A DNA stretch of 64,000 nucleotides from the NCBI GenBank assembly GCA_020536535.1, contig JAHLWZ010000798.1:71617-135616 (forward strand), written 5' to 3'. Each line of letters begins with the position of its first letter. Position 1 is the stretch's first letter. The position numbers were made by a program, and so were the translations under genes. This document shows positions 51,291 through 63,001 of this stretch, piece after piece. Source of the DNA: Pelomyxa schiedti (taxonomy: Eukaryota > Evosea > Pelobiontida > Pelomyxidae). The notes beneath the pieces are model-generated. The model was given only the letters and a program-made list of their open reading frames with translations. It ran no database searches and was not told where the DNA came from.

Positions 51291-53129
51291 ATGTCTTCAT
51301 CTACTTTGGAGACCAACAACAGCAGCAACAGTAGTAGTACGAGCGGTGTTGTTGTCGACGTTCCTTGGTGGTACTTTGATCCTCCTCCTTGGCTGATAGT
51401 CATTGTATTCGCTTTTTCGTATTTGCTTATTGCGTCGAGGCGTCTATGGTGCGGATCTCGGGCTTCCCTTTTATTTCACGCGATAACTAGTTAATAACTG
51501 AGATCCTAGGATACTTCCCACCGGTAGACCGGCTGGGGCTCTCATTGGAGCCTCTTTGATGATCGGCATTCAAGCAGTGAGGCCCGAAAACGTCGGTGCC
51601 GCCATCAACATGCCCACGATGATGGCTCTGCTCGGGTTGATGATCGTGAGCTCCTATTTTGAGCGAGAGAAATTCTTTGATTTCTTGACTTCACTGTTCC
51701 TGAAGAATACCAAGTCACCATACGCAATTTTGCTGAGGGTTTGTCTGGCTTCTGCTGGATTGAGTGCTCTGTTTACAAACGGTGTGTGTTTAGTGTAGTA
51801 ACTGCTTTTAGGAAAGAACACTATATTATATAAATTCATTTAATTAACAACTATTCCCTCACGTGGTAACTTTCCAGTTTGAAAGGCAGATACCACATGT
51901 GTTATGCTTACCCCCTTGGTCGTTAGTGTGTGTTTGCGGCAACAACTACCACTTCTGCCGTATCTTTTAGCACTAGCCACCTGTGCCAATGTGGGAAGTA
52001 GTGTGACCCCAATTGGCAACCCACAGAATATCATTATCGCTTCTTACTCACAGATTACTTTCTTGGATTTCTTGAAAGTATGTTTTTCACTCCTAACATA
52101 GTGTTAACCTTTGTCTAGTATCTAACAGCAGCCACTGTCAGCTCCCTGATACTAAATGTAGCCCTTCTGGGCAGTTTTTTGTTTTTCCACAGAAAACTCT
52201 ACAAGAAAGACACTCATCTCCCTTTGGTTGAAGAAGGCAGTGTGGAGATGTCACCAACCCAAAAACCTGAGGAACCAAGTGTAAGTCCATCAGCAGCAAC
52301 ACCTGAGCCATTTAGTATGGCTAAAGAAACACCTCCCCTTGAGGGAACTCTGAAACAACCAAGTGATGATCTTCCTATTACTGTCGAGCCCTCCCCGCCT
52401 CAAATACAGCCGGGACCTGGCCCAACACGAAAAGCCATCTACCAATCACGTGCACTCAAGATTTTGATAGTATTTATTGTACTTGTGATCATGGCAGGCT
52501 TTTTGTCTGGTCTGGATCTTGGATGGACTTGCATAGCCGGGGCGAGTGCCTTGATTATAGGAGATGCAGTAATATTTCGACGTGATGCATACGAAATACT
52601 CCCCAAAGTGGATTGGTTGCTGCTTCTCTTTTTTGCGGGCCTGTTTGTTATTATCCGGGGTGTTTTCAACAGTGGCTACCCACTTATGCTCTTCAATCTT
52701 GCTGCACCATACATGCAACTTGATACCGCCCTCAGCATTGCAATTTATTGCGCTTTTTTGCTTGCTGCTTCAAATGTGCTAAGTAATGTCCCGACGATAT
52801 TGCTGTTATCTCCATTCCTGTCCCAGGTTCTTCTACCATTTGTTCTCAACCACTTCCACTCCTAACTGTACAAAGTTGACTTTGTCCACCCGAGCCTGGA
52901 TGCTTGCTGCCTTTGTTTCTACTGTAGCAGGAAACTTGACATTGGTCAACAAATTTCACCTTTTTTTCTCTAATATCTTTGACAGGTCGGCTCTGTTGCC
53001 AACATAATTGTTGCAGAGCACAGCGAGCCACATTACCACCTCACTTTCTTCAAGTACCTCCCATTTGGTTTCCCCTCCACCCTCTTAGTGACTGCTTTGG
53101 GGGCAACTCTTGTGACTTTGGTCACTTGA
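51291..53129 (+). CDS. ArsB/NhaD/SLC13-like anion permease
   Basis: Multi-pass transporter of the ion-transporter superfamily that includes arsenite efflux pumps, Na+/H+ antiporter NhaD and SLC13/OCA2. The start at 51291 gives a short Ser/Asn-rich tail, then the first helix (LIVIVFAFSYLLIA). Family markers are GLMIVSSYFE, SALFTNDTTCVMLTPLVV (joined over an intron of about 88 nt before 51891), ANVGSSVTPIGNPQNI (first helical-hairpin loop), a Pro/Ser/Glu-rich cytosolic loop from 52210 to 52430, WLLLLFFAGLFVI, SNVLSNVPTILLLSPFL (second hairpin loop) and GSVANIIVAE. It ends LGATLVTLVT at 53129. Substrate cannot be read from sequence. Confidence 0.83.
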
Positions 53130-53174
53130 CCAACAAAGAAATTCTTGGATTGTTTGATACTGGTTTTTTAAAAT

Positions 53175-54831
53175 TCACACATAGAGCCAAACAGTTGCTA
53201 GGAAGAACTGTAGTAAGAGCTGGTATCGGACCTTACTGGAGGCCGCCTGCACAGGATAAGTGTGAGAACATTGGAAAAGAGAAAAGGGCAATTGGAAGAA
53301 AAACCTTTGTGGTGCTGTGGTTGTTGTGGAGTGGCGAGGCCAGGCAAAATGCTCTGGAGTCAAGTTAAATGCAGACTTCAGTTGCGCTTGCATGTAGGCT
53401 TCGAATTCGGGGTACTGGCTGATTTGGTCATCATAAAGGCGCTGGGCAAGTTAGGAATGAATGCGAAACACCGACAAGGAAGGGAACCTTCTCTAGCACC
53501 ATCCTTTCGTAGGAGTCCTTCGCAGTTTGTTTAGCCCGGTTCAATTCGTGGCTTGCGACAGTATATTCGTTTGTTTGGCGACCGACTTCTTCCTGCAGCC
53601 TCGCTAATTGCTCCTCTTGCTGTGCCACAGTACTTTCAGCCTCCCTTATTTCGTCTTGAATAGTTTTGTTGGCCTTCTCAAGGTCTTCAGTAGCTTTGTT
53701 AGTATCCCGCAGTTTTGCTTGAAGCTCTGCATAACGATTTTGGCGGGCCTCTGCTTCCCTCTTCTCTCTGTTGGAAATGGTGGATAAGTTAAACTGCAGA
53801 CAAGACATACGAAGCAATATCATTTTGGAGAGTTGTAATCCTCTTTTTCAAAATTTCAATAGCTTCCTCTGCTTTCTTTTTTTTGGCAGCTACGACAGTA
53901 CATTCATTTGTGACACATTGAGTTTCGTGTTTCAGAGTGGCAATTTTTTCCTAAGCGAATGAGTGAATAAGACCCAGTTTGGGGAAGGGGGAACCTCTCG
54001 CTGTCGCTTTTGTACAAGAAGCTCATCTCTACGAGCTTTTAGGTCTGCAATTTCCCTTCTCAGCTGATCTTCTTTTTCCCTTCTCAGCTGTTCTTCCTTT
54101 TCCTTTCTCTCTCTTTCTTCCTTTTCCTTTCTATCTCTTTCTTCCTTTTCCTTTCTATCTCTTTCTTCCTTTTCCCTTTTTGCCCGTTTTTCGTTCTCCT
54201 CCCTCTGCAACTTTTCTTCCCTTTCCCTTCTCTCTCTTTCTTCTTTGTCCTTCAGCAACCTTTCTATTTCCTTTCTCTCTTTTTCCTCTTTCTCCCTTTG
54301 CCTTTCTTTCTCCGCCTCCCTCTGCAGCCTTTCACTTTCTTCCCTGTCCTTTCTCTCTTTTTCCGCTTTCGCCCTTTGCCTTGCTTTCTCCTCTGCCTCC
54401 TCCCTTAGAAGCCTTTCCTTCTCCATCGCCTGCTTTTCTCTCTCCACCCTATCACGCTCTTCTTGCGCCTGTCTCTCCAACAATTCCACCCTCTCCCTCT
54501 CGCGCTGTTCCTCCAATTTCCTTTGTTCCTCCAATTTCCTTTGTTCTTCCGCCCTGGCGCTTTCCTGTCTCTCTCTCTCCGCCTTCATGTTCTCCTCTTC
54601 CACATTGGCGCTGGTGTTGTTGACGTTGATGATGTTGATGATGTCAGTGCTGGTGCTGGCGTTGGTGGCACCAGGTTGGTCTCCTCCTCCTACTACTACT
54701 ACTCCTCCTCCTCCTCCTCCTCCTTCCGCCTCCTCGACGGGGACGAAGGAGCCACTGGTTCCCATCCGTCCCAGAAGCTCAATGACGGCAGCAATCGCCA
54801 GCTCCAGATTCCACTCGTTCAGCTCGAGGAT
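53175..54831 (-). CDS. UBA-like plus Glu/Arg/Lys-rich coiled-coil protein
   Basis: The most upstream exon found starts at an acceptor at 54832-54833 and reads ILELNEWNLELAIAAVIELLGR, which looks like the second half of a UBA/UBA-like fold (NxWdLexAi). The first exon, with the true start, should lie within about 54840-54960 but could not be fixed. A Gly/Val and Ser-rich linker leads to about 200 residues of E/R/K coiled coil with near-perfect 7-residue repeats (RDRKEKEE). A second coiled coil follows around 53440-53900 (AKLRDTNKATEDLEKANK). The last exon ends at 53175 after RLYDDQISQYPEFEAYMQAQ. No UBX, EH or motor domain was seen. Function unknown. Confidence 0.68.
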
Positions 54832-55351
54832 CTGTCAACACCCTCAATTAATAAATGGTGCCAGATTTCCCGGGCTTGTTACGCGGGGACCCCCACGGCG
54901 ACGTTAAATTCATCAACAACAACAAAAACAAAAACAAAAAACGGTGCAGGGAAGTAAGTACTGCACCTCGACTATTGAATCTTTGTCACCTGTCCAGCTC
55001 GTCAGGTATATAACTGTTGCTACCGTGCCTTCCTGCTCCGGTGAGAGGCCCATCGTCCCTTCTTTTTTTTGGTTTCCCGAAGTTGAAATTCCAACTTGGA
55101 AATTCCCTGCCCTCTCATCGTTCGGGGTTCAAATGGCAGAACTCCGAGTTCGTGAGCGGTTCTTGGTCTCAAGGGGAATCACAGAGGCGTCGGTCAGATA
55201 TCTGCGTCGCAGAATGGGAAATGAAAGGCAGAAACAGAAAACCCAAAATAATACAAGTGAAAGTAACACGCACGTACCTGTGGTAGCGACACCGACACTT
55301 TTTTTTTTTTTTCGCCGTTCCTTTCCTCCTTCGTCCACCTAGATCCACGCA
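54832..55351. other. Divergent promoter region
   Basis: Separates the UBA/coiled-coil gene (minus) from the RING gene (plus) and must contain the first exon of the former. Frames on both strands are short and overlap each other. Nothing else recognised. Confidence 0.4.
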
Positions 55352-58323
55352 ATGAACATGCACGGCTACAACACGCGACACAACCCCATAAACGCCGACA
55401 ACTCCATTTCCGAGTCTGTCGAAAACGGCGCCACCAACGGGTTCATCGGCACCAACGTCAACGCGATGGGCAGCGTTACCAGCCACAACAACCCCCTCAA
55501 CGGCGTCGTCGGCAACTCCATCAACATAAACAACAACTCCATGGGCGACGTTGGCGTTGGCGGCGGCGGCGCGAACGGCGGCGGGGCGGCGTGGTCCCAG
55601 AAGCGCGAAAGCCGGACGAGCGAGTTCATCCGCCGCGCGTGTGGAAACTTCTGCAAGAGGTACAGGTCGAAGCAGGTGCTCAATTTGCCGACCGAGACGG
55701 CGTCAAAGGTGTACAGGGCTGTGTATACGTACACGGCTGAGTCGCTTGCTAGAGTTGGGCTCCTGAGGATTGGCGTCGACTCTTTTGATGACTCGCAGAA
55801 CCAGCAGTTGTTTCAACAGCAGCACTTGCCTCAGTTGCCGCTTCCACAGCACATGATGTCGGTTTCTTCAAGGCAGCGCGCTACCTACGGCTTGTGTGAG
55901 GCTTTCCATGGCTCGAATCAGGGCGTAAACAAAAGCCCTTGGTGCCTGCTTGCAAGTGTGGATGTCAGTGACTCCGCTTATACTTTTAGAAGAGCTTTTG
56001 TTATTAATGAGATTCCTGGTGGTGTTGTTTTTATAGATAGAGCTTTGTCACCAAGTATGATGAGGTTTGACTTCTATTTCGTTGTTAACCCAAAATAGTT
56101 CTTCCAAGAAAGAGAATACCTATTGGTGCTGCGGGTGACAGTGGAGGCGGAACGAACCTGTCTGGACAGCAACCGGAGCAACAAGAGCCACAGCCAGGAG
56201 CCCATGAACCACAACCAAAGCACTTAAAATCGGTTCCTAGTCCTGCAGCTTCTCATGTACCTGTTGGAAGCCAATCTGACCTGATACATAAACTCACTGT
56301 GGAAAATGAGTTTTTGAGACAACAAGTGACGTATCTGGTCAGTTTTTATTCAAATAATTTGCTTTTCTTATCCTTCACAGGCATCTCTGGCAGGGGTTAG
56401 TCATCTATTTTCCCCTCCTGCTCCACCCAAAGTCCCCCAACCCTTACCATAGTATGCTCACACTGAATATCTTTAAACTAACATAAAAAAGCACTCCCTC
56501 AACACCTCCAAATAAAGAGAGTTTACCCATACAAAATCCCCAGTCACAACCTTCACATGAACAGCCCACGGACATTCCCAATCGGCCTAAATGCCCGATA
56601 TGCTTAGAAGAAAAGACTGAAGCAATGGTTTACCCTCACTTTTTCTCCAACGACCAACAATTCATAGATGTGGAAGCTTGGTTGTAATCACGATGTGTGT
56701 TCCTCCTGCATGAAAGAATTTGCACGTAGAATTCTAAACGGTGCTGATAACAAGTACGCCTGTTCCTGAGTCATGCCTCTGATTTTAAAGTAATCCACCA
56801 TACATCAGATGCCCTATATGTCGTGTTTATTTTGATGACACATACTTGCAGCCATTCCTAACGGAGTACGAAATGCAACAACTACAATCGTACCGAGATG
56901 CAATGATCCAAGTTGCTGGTAGTTCTCACATTTTTCCCCCCACCAAAACCTAAGGGTTTCTTTGTTGTCATCTTGTGATGTTTTGTGTTGGACTTCACAC
57001 CACGAAATTGGCTTTATGAAACACTGACGTGTTCGTTTGTCTACAAAAGTTTCCAGGGCGAGCTGTGGCGATTTTATGGTGGACCCTGCGTTTTCTATTA
57101 ATATGGCTTGGAAGAGGTGCCCTCAATGCAATTCTAGCGTTCAGAGGGATATGGTAAACCTCATTTACGGGAATTTAGTTTTTTACATCACTTAGACAAA
57201 TCACCTGTGCTGTGGTTGCAAAACAGAATTTTGTTTCCTTTGTGGACTAGTACTGTCTCCATCTCATGATAATGCATGCGTTCCTGGATGCCAGTGCTGG
57301 GTAGTTCATTTTGCTGCCAATGGGCCTTGCCCATTGTTTTGTGATTCATTTGACAAAGGTGTGCCTCGATCTGCTATACTTTTCTAGACTTATTCTTCTG
57401 TAGATGACGCGAAGTGTCAAGCAGCTTCTCCAATCATGTTTTATCAACAAACACCACCTCCTCAACAAATTCAACCTGTTCCTCAACAACAAGTAATTCC
57501 ACAGCCACAGCTTATACAACAACAACCCCCACCAGTGGTACAGCCCCCAATAATACCCATAGCACCCCAGTATCAAGCAATGCCGCCGCTCCCTGCGTTA
57601 ATTCCAGGAAGACCCCAAATTCCCCGACCCCCAAGTCCCCAGCCTCTTCAACTACAACCTCAGCCGCAATTGACCCAGTCAGCACAACAGGTACAGCAGT
57701 TGCAGCCTCAGCAATCCCAACTGCAGACTCAGCAACAACCTCCCCCACAAGCGCAACAGTCACAACCTCAGTTAGCGGAGGTTCAAAATACCACAGCCAT
57801 TTGCCCCCAAGTCTTCCAGCAACAAGAATTGCTTCGCAACCAACTTGCCGAGCAGCAACAGCAACTACAACTCTTACAGCAGCAGCTCCTGGAACAACAA
57901 AAACAACTGGAGTTACAGTTTGCATCAAGACAACCCCAGCAGCAACCCCCACACCAAGACGCCGCAAGCAAGAAGGAAGACCCCGCCAACCCCACGCCCA
58001 GCAACCAGGTGAAAGGAGACCAAGCGGCCGGGACCGCACAGTCCCCCGCCATCCCCAACGCACCGGCATCGCCGACCCCTCTCCTCTCCTCCACCCCCAA
58101 CGGGTCCGCTCCAGGGACCCCGCAGCAGCTTCCGCCAACGCCGCCGGTGCAACAGGCACCCCAGCCTCTCCCACTGTCTCCCGCGAACGCCCGCAATGAC
58201 CCCAACAGCAGCCCGCAAGTTGCCCCCCATGCCGGCCCAATTCCCTCAAATCAACAACCATCACAACCCTCACAGCAACAGCAGCAAGGCTCGCACTTCA
58301 ACAGGCTTGGGTGGTTTGGATAA
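55352..58323 (+). CDS. RING E3 ligase with RING2/IBR-like finger and Gln/Pro-rich tail
   Basis: From ATG at 55352: a low-complexity Asn/Gly start, then a folded block RRACGNFCKRYRSKQVLNLP...TASKVYRAVYTY of unknown type. An intron at 56057-56098 joins to a Pro/Gln linker and a short coiled coil (LIHKLTVENEFLRQQVTYL). RING: CPICLEEKTEAM, LGCNHDVCSSCMKEFARRIL, KCPICRVYFDD. After more short introns comes a second Cys finger, CPQCNSSVQRDMTNHLCCG, then CKTEFCFLCG, matching the RING2 end of RBR ligases. About 290 Gln/Pro-rich residues close the protein. An in-frame donor at 56452 (completing a Tyr codon) links the two halves, so I treat them as one gene. It lacks a clear IBR between the fingers, so it may not be a true RBR enzyme. 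Confidence 0.73.
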
Positions 58324-58473
58324 CAGCCAGACAACTACAAACTACCCAAGAGCAGTTGGTGGTGCTGGCCACTTCAAACTACTTCCCAAAAAGTATTTGT
58401 TTATAGTCTTTTATTAATAGAAATCGTTGTTTGTTTTTCAGTCATTTCGGAATTGTGTTTGTTTGGAAGGGGT

Positions 58474-60105
58474 TTATGATTGTCTTGCTGCTCTGAGCTC
58501 TGCAGCATGCTGGAGAGCCAGTTTCTTTTTTGCAGCATAGAGTTGTGCTGGTGTAAGTTTGGTGTTTGCTTCTATTTTGGCAAGTTCCGCGTCATAACTT
58601 GTAGAGGTTACATCACTCTGGTGTTGGGGAAGTGGTTTGGAGGCAACAAGTGTGGCATGTGTGGGGGGTGGCCTCTAAATAAAAAAAAGGGTCAGACGTG
58701 CAATAGATAGAAAGAGGTTTTATTGAGTACAACCTTGTCTGCTTGAAGGTTTCTTTCATAGATAGCAAATTCCTCTTCTTGTGTCAATTTCACTGGCATT
58801 TGTGCACCAGTGGAAGGAGGGGAACCATGGCACAACCGAGGTGGTTCTGAAATGCTGTAAAGAAAACTAAGTTAAAGGTGAATCGTGTTACGTGGACAAA
58901 CCACCCAATTCCGCTTGCATCTAACCTATCCACACCATCCAGAAGAGAGCTAAAGTTCGTAATGCCTCCAAGTGCCTATTTACTACTTAGTGAAAAGAAT
59001 ACATTGCATTTTTTTGGAACTAACTGCATATCCCTCCCCTCCGCCGCCGAGATTGTCAACGGGTCTACCGGATTCCATTCTTTCTTGACGCTGCACACAT
59101 CAGGGTTCAGGAATAAAAAAAGGACAAGTACTGTTTCGAATACTGTGACGTGCTCATCCCAATGCTGTCCACACGAGCCTTTTTTGTATTGTTGGGAACT
59201 TGTTGTTTAGTTCGGATGAAGACTCACATGAGGTGGGTGAATAGAAAGCCATGCAAGTACAACCAGTTTTAAGGCACTTTTTCCTACCTGCTGGAGAATG
59301 TTCATCGAAAAAATGTTTGCAACTGCACCTTGCTTGATGTGAGTTGTCGTTTGTTCCTTCTTAAAAGAAACTTACTTGATCCTAAAAGATCCATGGCATG
59401 GAATGTATTCATAAAGCTTACATGTGCAACCCTTTACCTTACAGAAAACTTTCTTATCTGGGGTGTCTACAGAATGCGATCGGTAGGCATGTGTGCAAAA
59501 GCCTGTTAATTTCCAACAATTAGCAAATGTATTTTATAGACTGCCCATACCACATCCCTAAGGTGTAAATACACACACTTGGATGAGGGTCCTTTTGTGA
59601 TGCAAATGAATCAATAAAACCCTCCAAAGTAGATGCATACCAATCAATCTGCAGTCCATTCCAGTCGATATGCACCGCCAGGAGACATACAATCTATTTC
59701 CTGACTGGGCACGTTCCAGAGCCTTGGCTTTATACTCTTGGTATTGTTCATCAGACATCAAGACACCTCCATCGTCGTCTCCAACAATGCTTCATGAAAT
59801 CGTAAAACAATAATAAGAAATGTGAATGTCCTACTTGTGGTATTCAATGTATGCTCTTAAACTTTCCTGCATGACAGAAGCTGGGCTAGGATGGCAATCA
59901 AAAAAAAAGAGGAAAAAGAGAAAAAAAAGCAGTATCTCTTCCAAAAGAGAGGGAAAAAATACGAGCAACGAGGCGGTGCTTGTGGTTGATCTGGTATCTC
60001 CAAATCCAGGTCCCTCCCCTCGTTATCTCCTCGTCCCCATTGTTGAGCCTGTCTGTTCATGTTCGTATCCAACTGCTGATGATGATGCCGATCTTGTTGC
60101 TGCAT
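58474..60105 (-). CDS. FAM221-like Cys/His-rich protein
   Basis: FAM221A/B proteins carry a Cys/His-rich zinc-binding module of unknown role. Here: GCTCKLYEYIPCHGSF, then, over an intron, RIKCSCKHFFDEHSPAG, CLKTGCTCMAFYSP, and CSCGQHWDEHVT. The following segment ALGGITNFSSLLDGVDRLDASG is also typical of the family. The C-terminal tail is helical (DAELAKIEANTKLTPAQLYAAKK). The upstream exon MSDEQYQEYKAKALERAQS precedes the finger. The start is tentative: ATG at 60105 (MQQQDRHHHQQ) is the first Met in a low-complexity frame that stays open upstream to 60537. Members are often expressed in flagellated cells, which would fit the p25-alpha gene in this window. Confidence 0.72.
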
Positions 60106-60556
60106 CACATCCTCGCGACCAGGCTCACTCCCACACCCATAATTGCAACTGGGGCCGCCCCCGCCGCCGCCGCTGCTGCACTGCCGGCGCGTCCCGCCAC
60201 CATCTTCCCCCTCCTCCTCGGTTCTTCTGCTGCTGCGAGCGCTTGCACGCCCCCGTTCGCTGCCTACGGTGCCCGTCGTCCTGATGCCGCTGCTAGTAGT
60301 TGTTGTGGTGCTCCGGGAGGCACTGGCCCTGGCACAGGCACTGCTGCCGTGAGTGGTGGTAGATGCAGTCGTCGTGTTGCTGACAACAACCCTCGTCGGG
60401 GTGGCTTTGGGGGTGGTGCGGCCACGTGCCCCTGGCGTGTGTTGGTTCCTGTGGCTGTCCGTTCTTGAATACCGCTTCGGGTTTTTGTTGTTTCTTTTTT
60501 TGTTGGCTCTAAGAACAAAAAGGAAGGAGGAGAACACAAAAACAAAGGATATTTGT

Positions 60557-61600
60557 TTAGAAGATCCGAATTGAGGCTCCCATTGTTGTCTTGATGTGAA
60601 GAGACTTCACGTTTTGCCAGTTCTTTTTGAGAAGTGAAACGAGGAAATTGACTGCCTTCTCAATGTTCTCAACCTGGGGATAATCGCGTCAGATATATGT
60701 ACATACTTCCAAATCCCACCAAAATATTTTTATCATTAACAATTATATAATAAAGATAGATAAAGAAAAGCACACCAGCTGCTGTTCAGACAAGTTGACG
60801 TTTCCGACTGCAACACCCAAGCAAACAGCCTTCTTGAGTTGGAACTTGACCTGGCAGTGGAGTTCGTGGACCTTAACGGTCATATCCTCGTTGTGTGTGA
60901 TCACTGTTGGGAATTTGCCGGCTTTGCTCAGACCGGAACCCAGCAACCTCAGAATTTGTTTCATGACGCTCTCAGAGGCGAGGAAAGCGTTGTATTTCTG
61001 GGCTATTGTCTATCAGAAAAGCGATAGTGTCAACGAGAAACATACCCAATTTCTTGACCAATTTTTTGTTCTTGTTGAGGTTCTTTAGGGCCTCAACATC
61101 CATAGAATCAAGTCCGAGCTTGGCGGCCTCATCGAGGTGAACCTGGTCTCCGAGAATGCATACTCTGAACCTGGGGAAGGTGTTGGAGGTGTAAAACCAC
61201 AAAATGGGAGGCTGACTTGTTCTTGGTGACATGTGGAAGCTTGACAACACCACTGAAACGCTTGTCCTTGCTTGGGTCATAGTTTTTGAGTCCAACAAGA
61301 AGCTCTACAGACTCGACAAACTCTGAAACAAGGTAAGTGGACCTATACAAGCGAAACACTACAGTGCTTACTGCGGCGTACACGGCCGCTCATCATCTTG
61401 TGGACACATGTTTGGAGAGTGGCACTCGAGAGCTTGGAACTATAGTGGAGAGTGAGTCCAGGGGCACATAATTTATTGACAAAAAAATTAAAAAAACAAC
61501 CAAAAATTAAAAACGGAACGTTGTCGAAAAAAAAAAAAAAACGAGACATCGCGTAGTGACCAACAACAACTGGTGATTCGCACGTACCAACAACAGACAT
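60557..61600 (-). CDS. RPL10A: Large-subunit ribosomal protein uL1 (eL10a/RPL10A)
   Basis: Part of the L1 stalk of the 60S subunit. Conserved blocks in order: [74 protein letters not shown] with one Ala-type change, [37 protein letters not shown], and an end in [12 protein letters not shown]. The stop at 60557 lies in the last exon (60557-60678). ATG at 61600 begins MSVV; a long first intron full of T and A runs follows, as is common in ribosomal protein genes. Four or five introns in total. Length fits the family (about 215 residues). Confidence 0.92.
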
Positions 61601-62292
61601 GGTGTTGTCCGTTGTTGGTGCGTTGTTCAAGTGTGCGACTAACAACGTCGCCAAACGAAAGACAAACAAAATAACGGGGTGTGCGCCAAAGACCTCATTT
61701 CGAACGCGGCAACAAAGACAGATCTTGGCGATGCGAGACGAACGGGGAAAAAAAAATTAAATCGACTTTATTCTACTGCTCAAGCACTAAAATGACGCAA
61801 ATGAGAATTGTCCGCTGCAATTGCTTAGAACATTAAGCTTTTCTATTCTATTTCCAGACTCTGAATGAGGCCGTGTTGTGCCTCGATCGACCAATCGCTT
61901 CGGGAACTTCCTCTGCATCGGGGTTACGGTCTCGATAGTGGTGAGGGGAAAAAATAATCCCTTACAGAGACTGAGAAGACTTTTTGTCGTCGGACAAGCA
62001 GGGGGTTACGTCTCGGGGCGGCTACGTTGAGGGTGTTGGTTGATGTATGATACGTGATCAGAGCCAGCTGGACATTGCTCAAATCGGACAAATGGAAGCG
62101 CAGCACAAACGGGTCCAGGGATGGAACCCATCCCATCATTCACCCTTGGTCTCACAACTCGTGTTGCAAAGGTCGCATAAAAGAGATTTGAGGTGTCTGT
62201 TTGCTTGTTTCAATTGTATTGTAGGTGGCAGTGGTACTCCAGTTAGGAACGGGAGAATTATACAACAACCCAAGTACGGAGTGCGTGACTGG
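61601..62292. other. Spacer with no supported gene
   Basis: Upstream of the ribosomal protein gene. A minus-strand frame at 62139-61924 is open but has no motif; it might be a further exon of the SnoaL-like gene. The A-rich run at 61746-61760 and CA-rich sequence look regulatory. Confidence 0.35.
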
Positions 62293-62774
62293 TCACGGGT
62301 TGAGGTAGAGTATGTGCCTTGTCATCATCAGGTCTGTTTTGCGTAGGCAATAGATGATCTTAAGTTCTATAGCACAAGGCACAGTGGCCAAGTGCACATA
62401 AACTCCAAAAGTATCTGCTGGTTGCTCTGGAACTCCCTCCGATTCCCTCACAGGTTCTATCAGTCTCACTGTTTTCTATATCCAAAAAAAAAAAAAAAGC
62501 AACAGAGTGAACTGGTTAACGAGAAGCCATCCGCTGGGGGAAACCCCAAACACCAAACCCATAACTTGGGCAATGGCAACAAACGCACGTTTATCTTCGC
62601 GTCATTGGCGTAGTCAGGGACCATGGCGGCCTTTCCCTTGGCCACCATCGCAGGTGGCTCACCAGACTTCGACAACCACACCTCGCAGCCCTCGTCCAAG
62701 TGGCTCGTGGTGCCCTCCACGTCGTGCCGGTTGTAGCTCTCAAGGTACCCCTTCACAACTTCTACCGCGTTCAT
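62293..62774 (-). CDS. SnoaL/NTF2-like small protein
   Basis: The start at 62774 gives MNAVEVVKGYLESYNRHDVEG, the usual first helix of SnoaL-like NTF2-fold proteins, then the cup-lining strand GCEVWLSKSGEPPAMVAKGKAAM. An intron of about 110 nt (about 62482-62595, containing T and A runs) joins to VRLIEPVRESEGVPEQPADTFGVYVHLATVP and LKIIYCLRK. The stop is placed at 62293. The fold binds small hydrophobic ligands or acts as isomerase/cyclase; no specific function can be read. The 3' end may be longer. Confidence 0.55.
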
Positions 62775-62942
62775 TCACACGATGATTCGGGGGTTTCTAG
62801 TAACCCTGGAGATTGGAGCCTTCCTTGAGGTGCTGAGGGGAAGCTCGCCAGGAGCGACCACAGTTTATCATTGAGTAGTTATCATCAGCACATTGAGGCG
62901 GGAGTGGCATCAAACCCCGGACTCAGATCTGAGATGGACCAT

Positions 62943-62971
62943 CTAATACTCCTAGTTTAAAGGAGTATTAG
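62943..62971. repeat. Perfect 11-bp inverted repeat (hairpin)
   Basis: CTAATACTCCT, a 7-base loop AGTTTAA, and AGGAGTATTAG: both arms pair without mismatch. It lies 31 bases before the radical SAM gene and about 170 bases before the start of the divergent SnoaL-like gene. Confidence 0.9.
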
Positions 62972-63001
62972 AACAGAACATATTGTTAATAGCACGACGA
63001 C

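Noticed and set aside
53979-54907. Phe/Ser/Pro-rich plus-strand frames
   Set aside because: Antisense of the Glu/Arg/Lys coiled coil.
57512-58273. Long Val/Gly-rich minus-strand frame over the RING-gene tail
   Set aside because: Antisense of the Gln/Pro-rich tail, with no motif.
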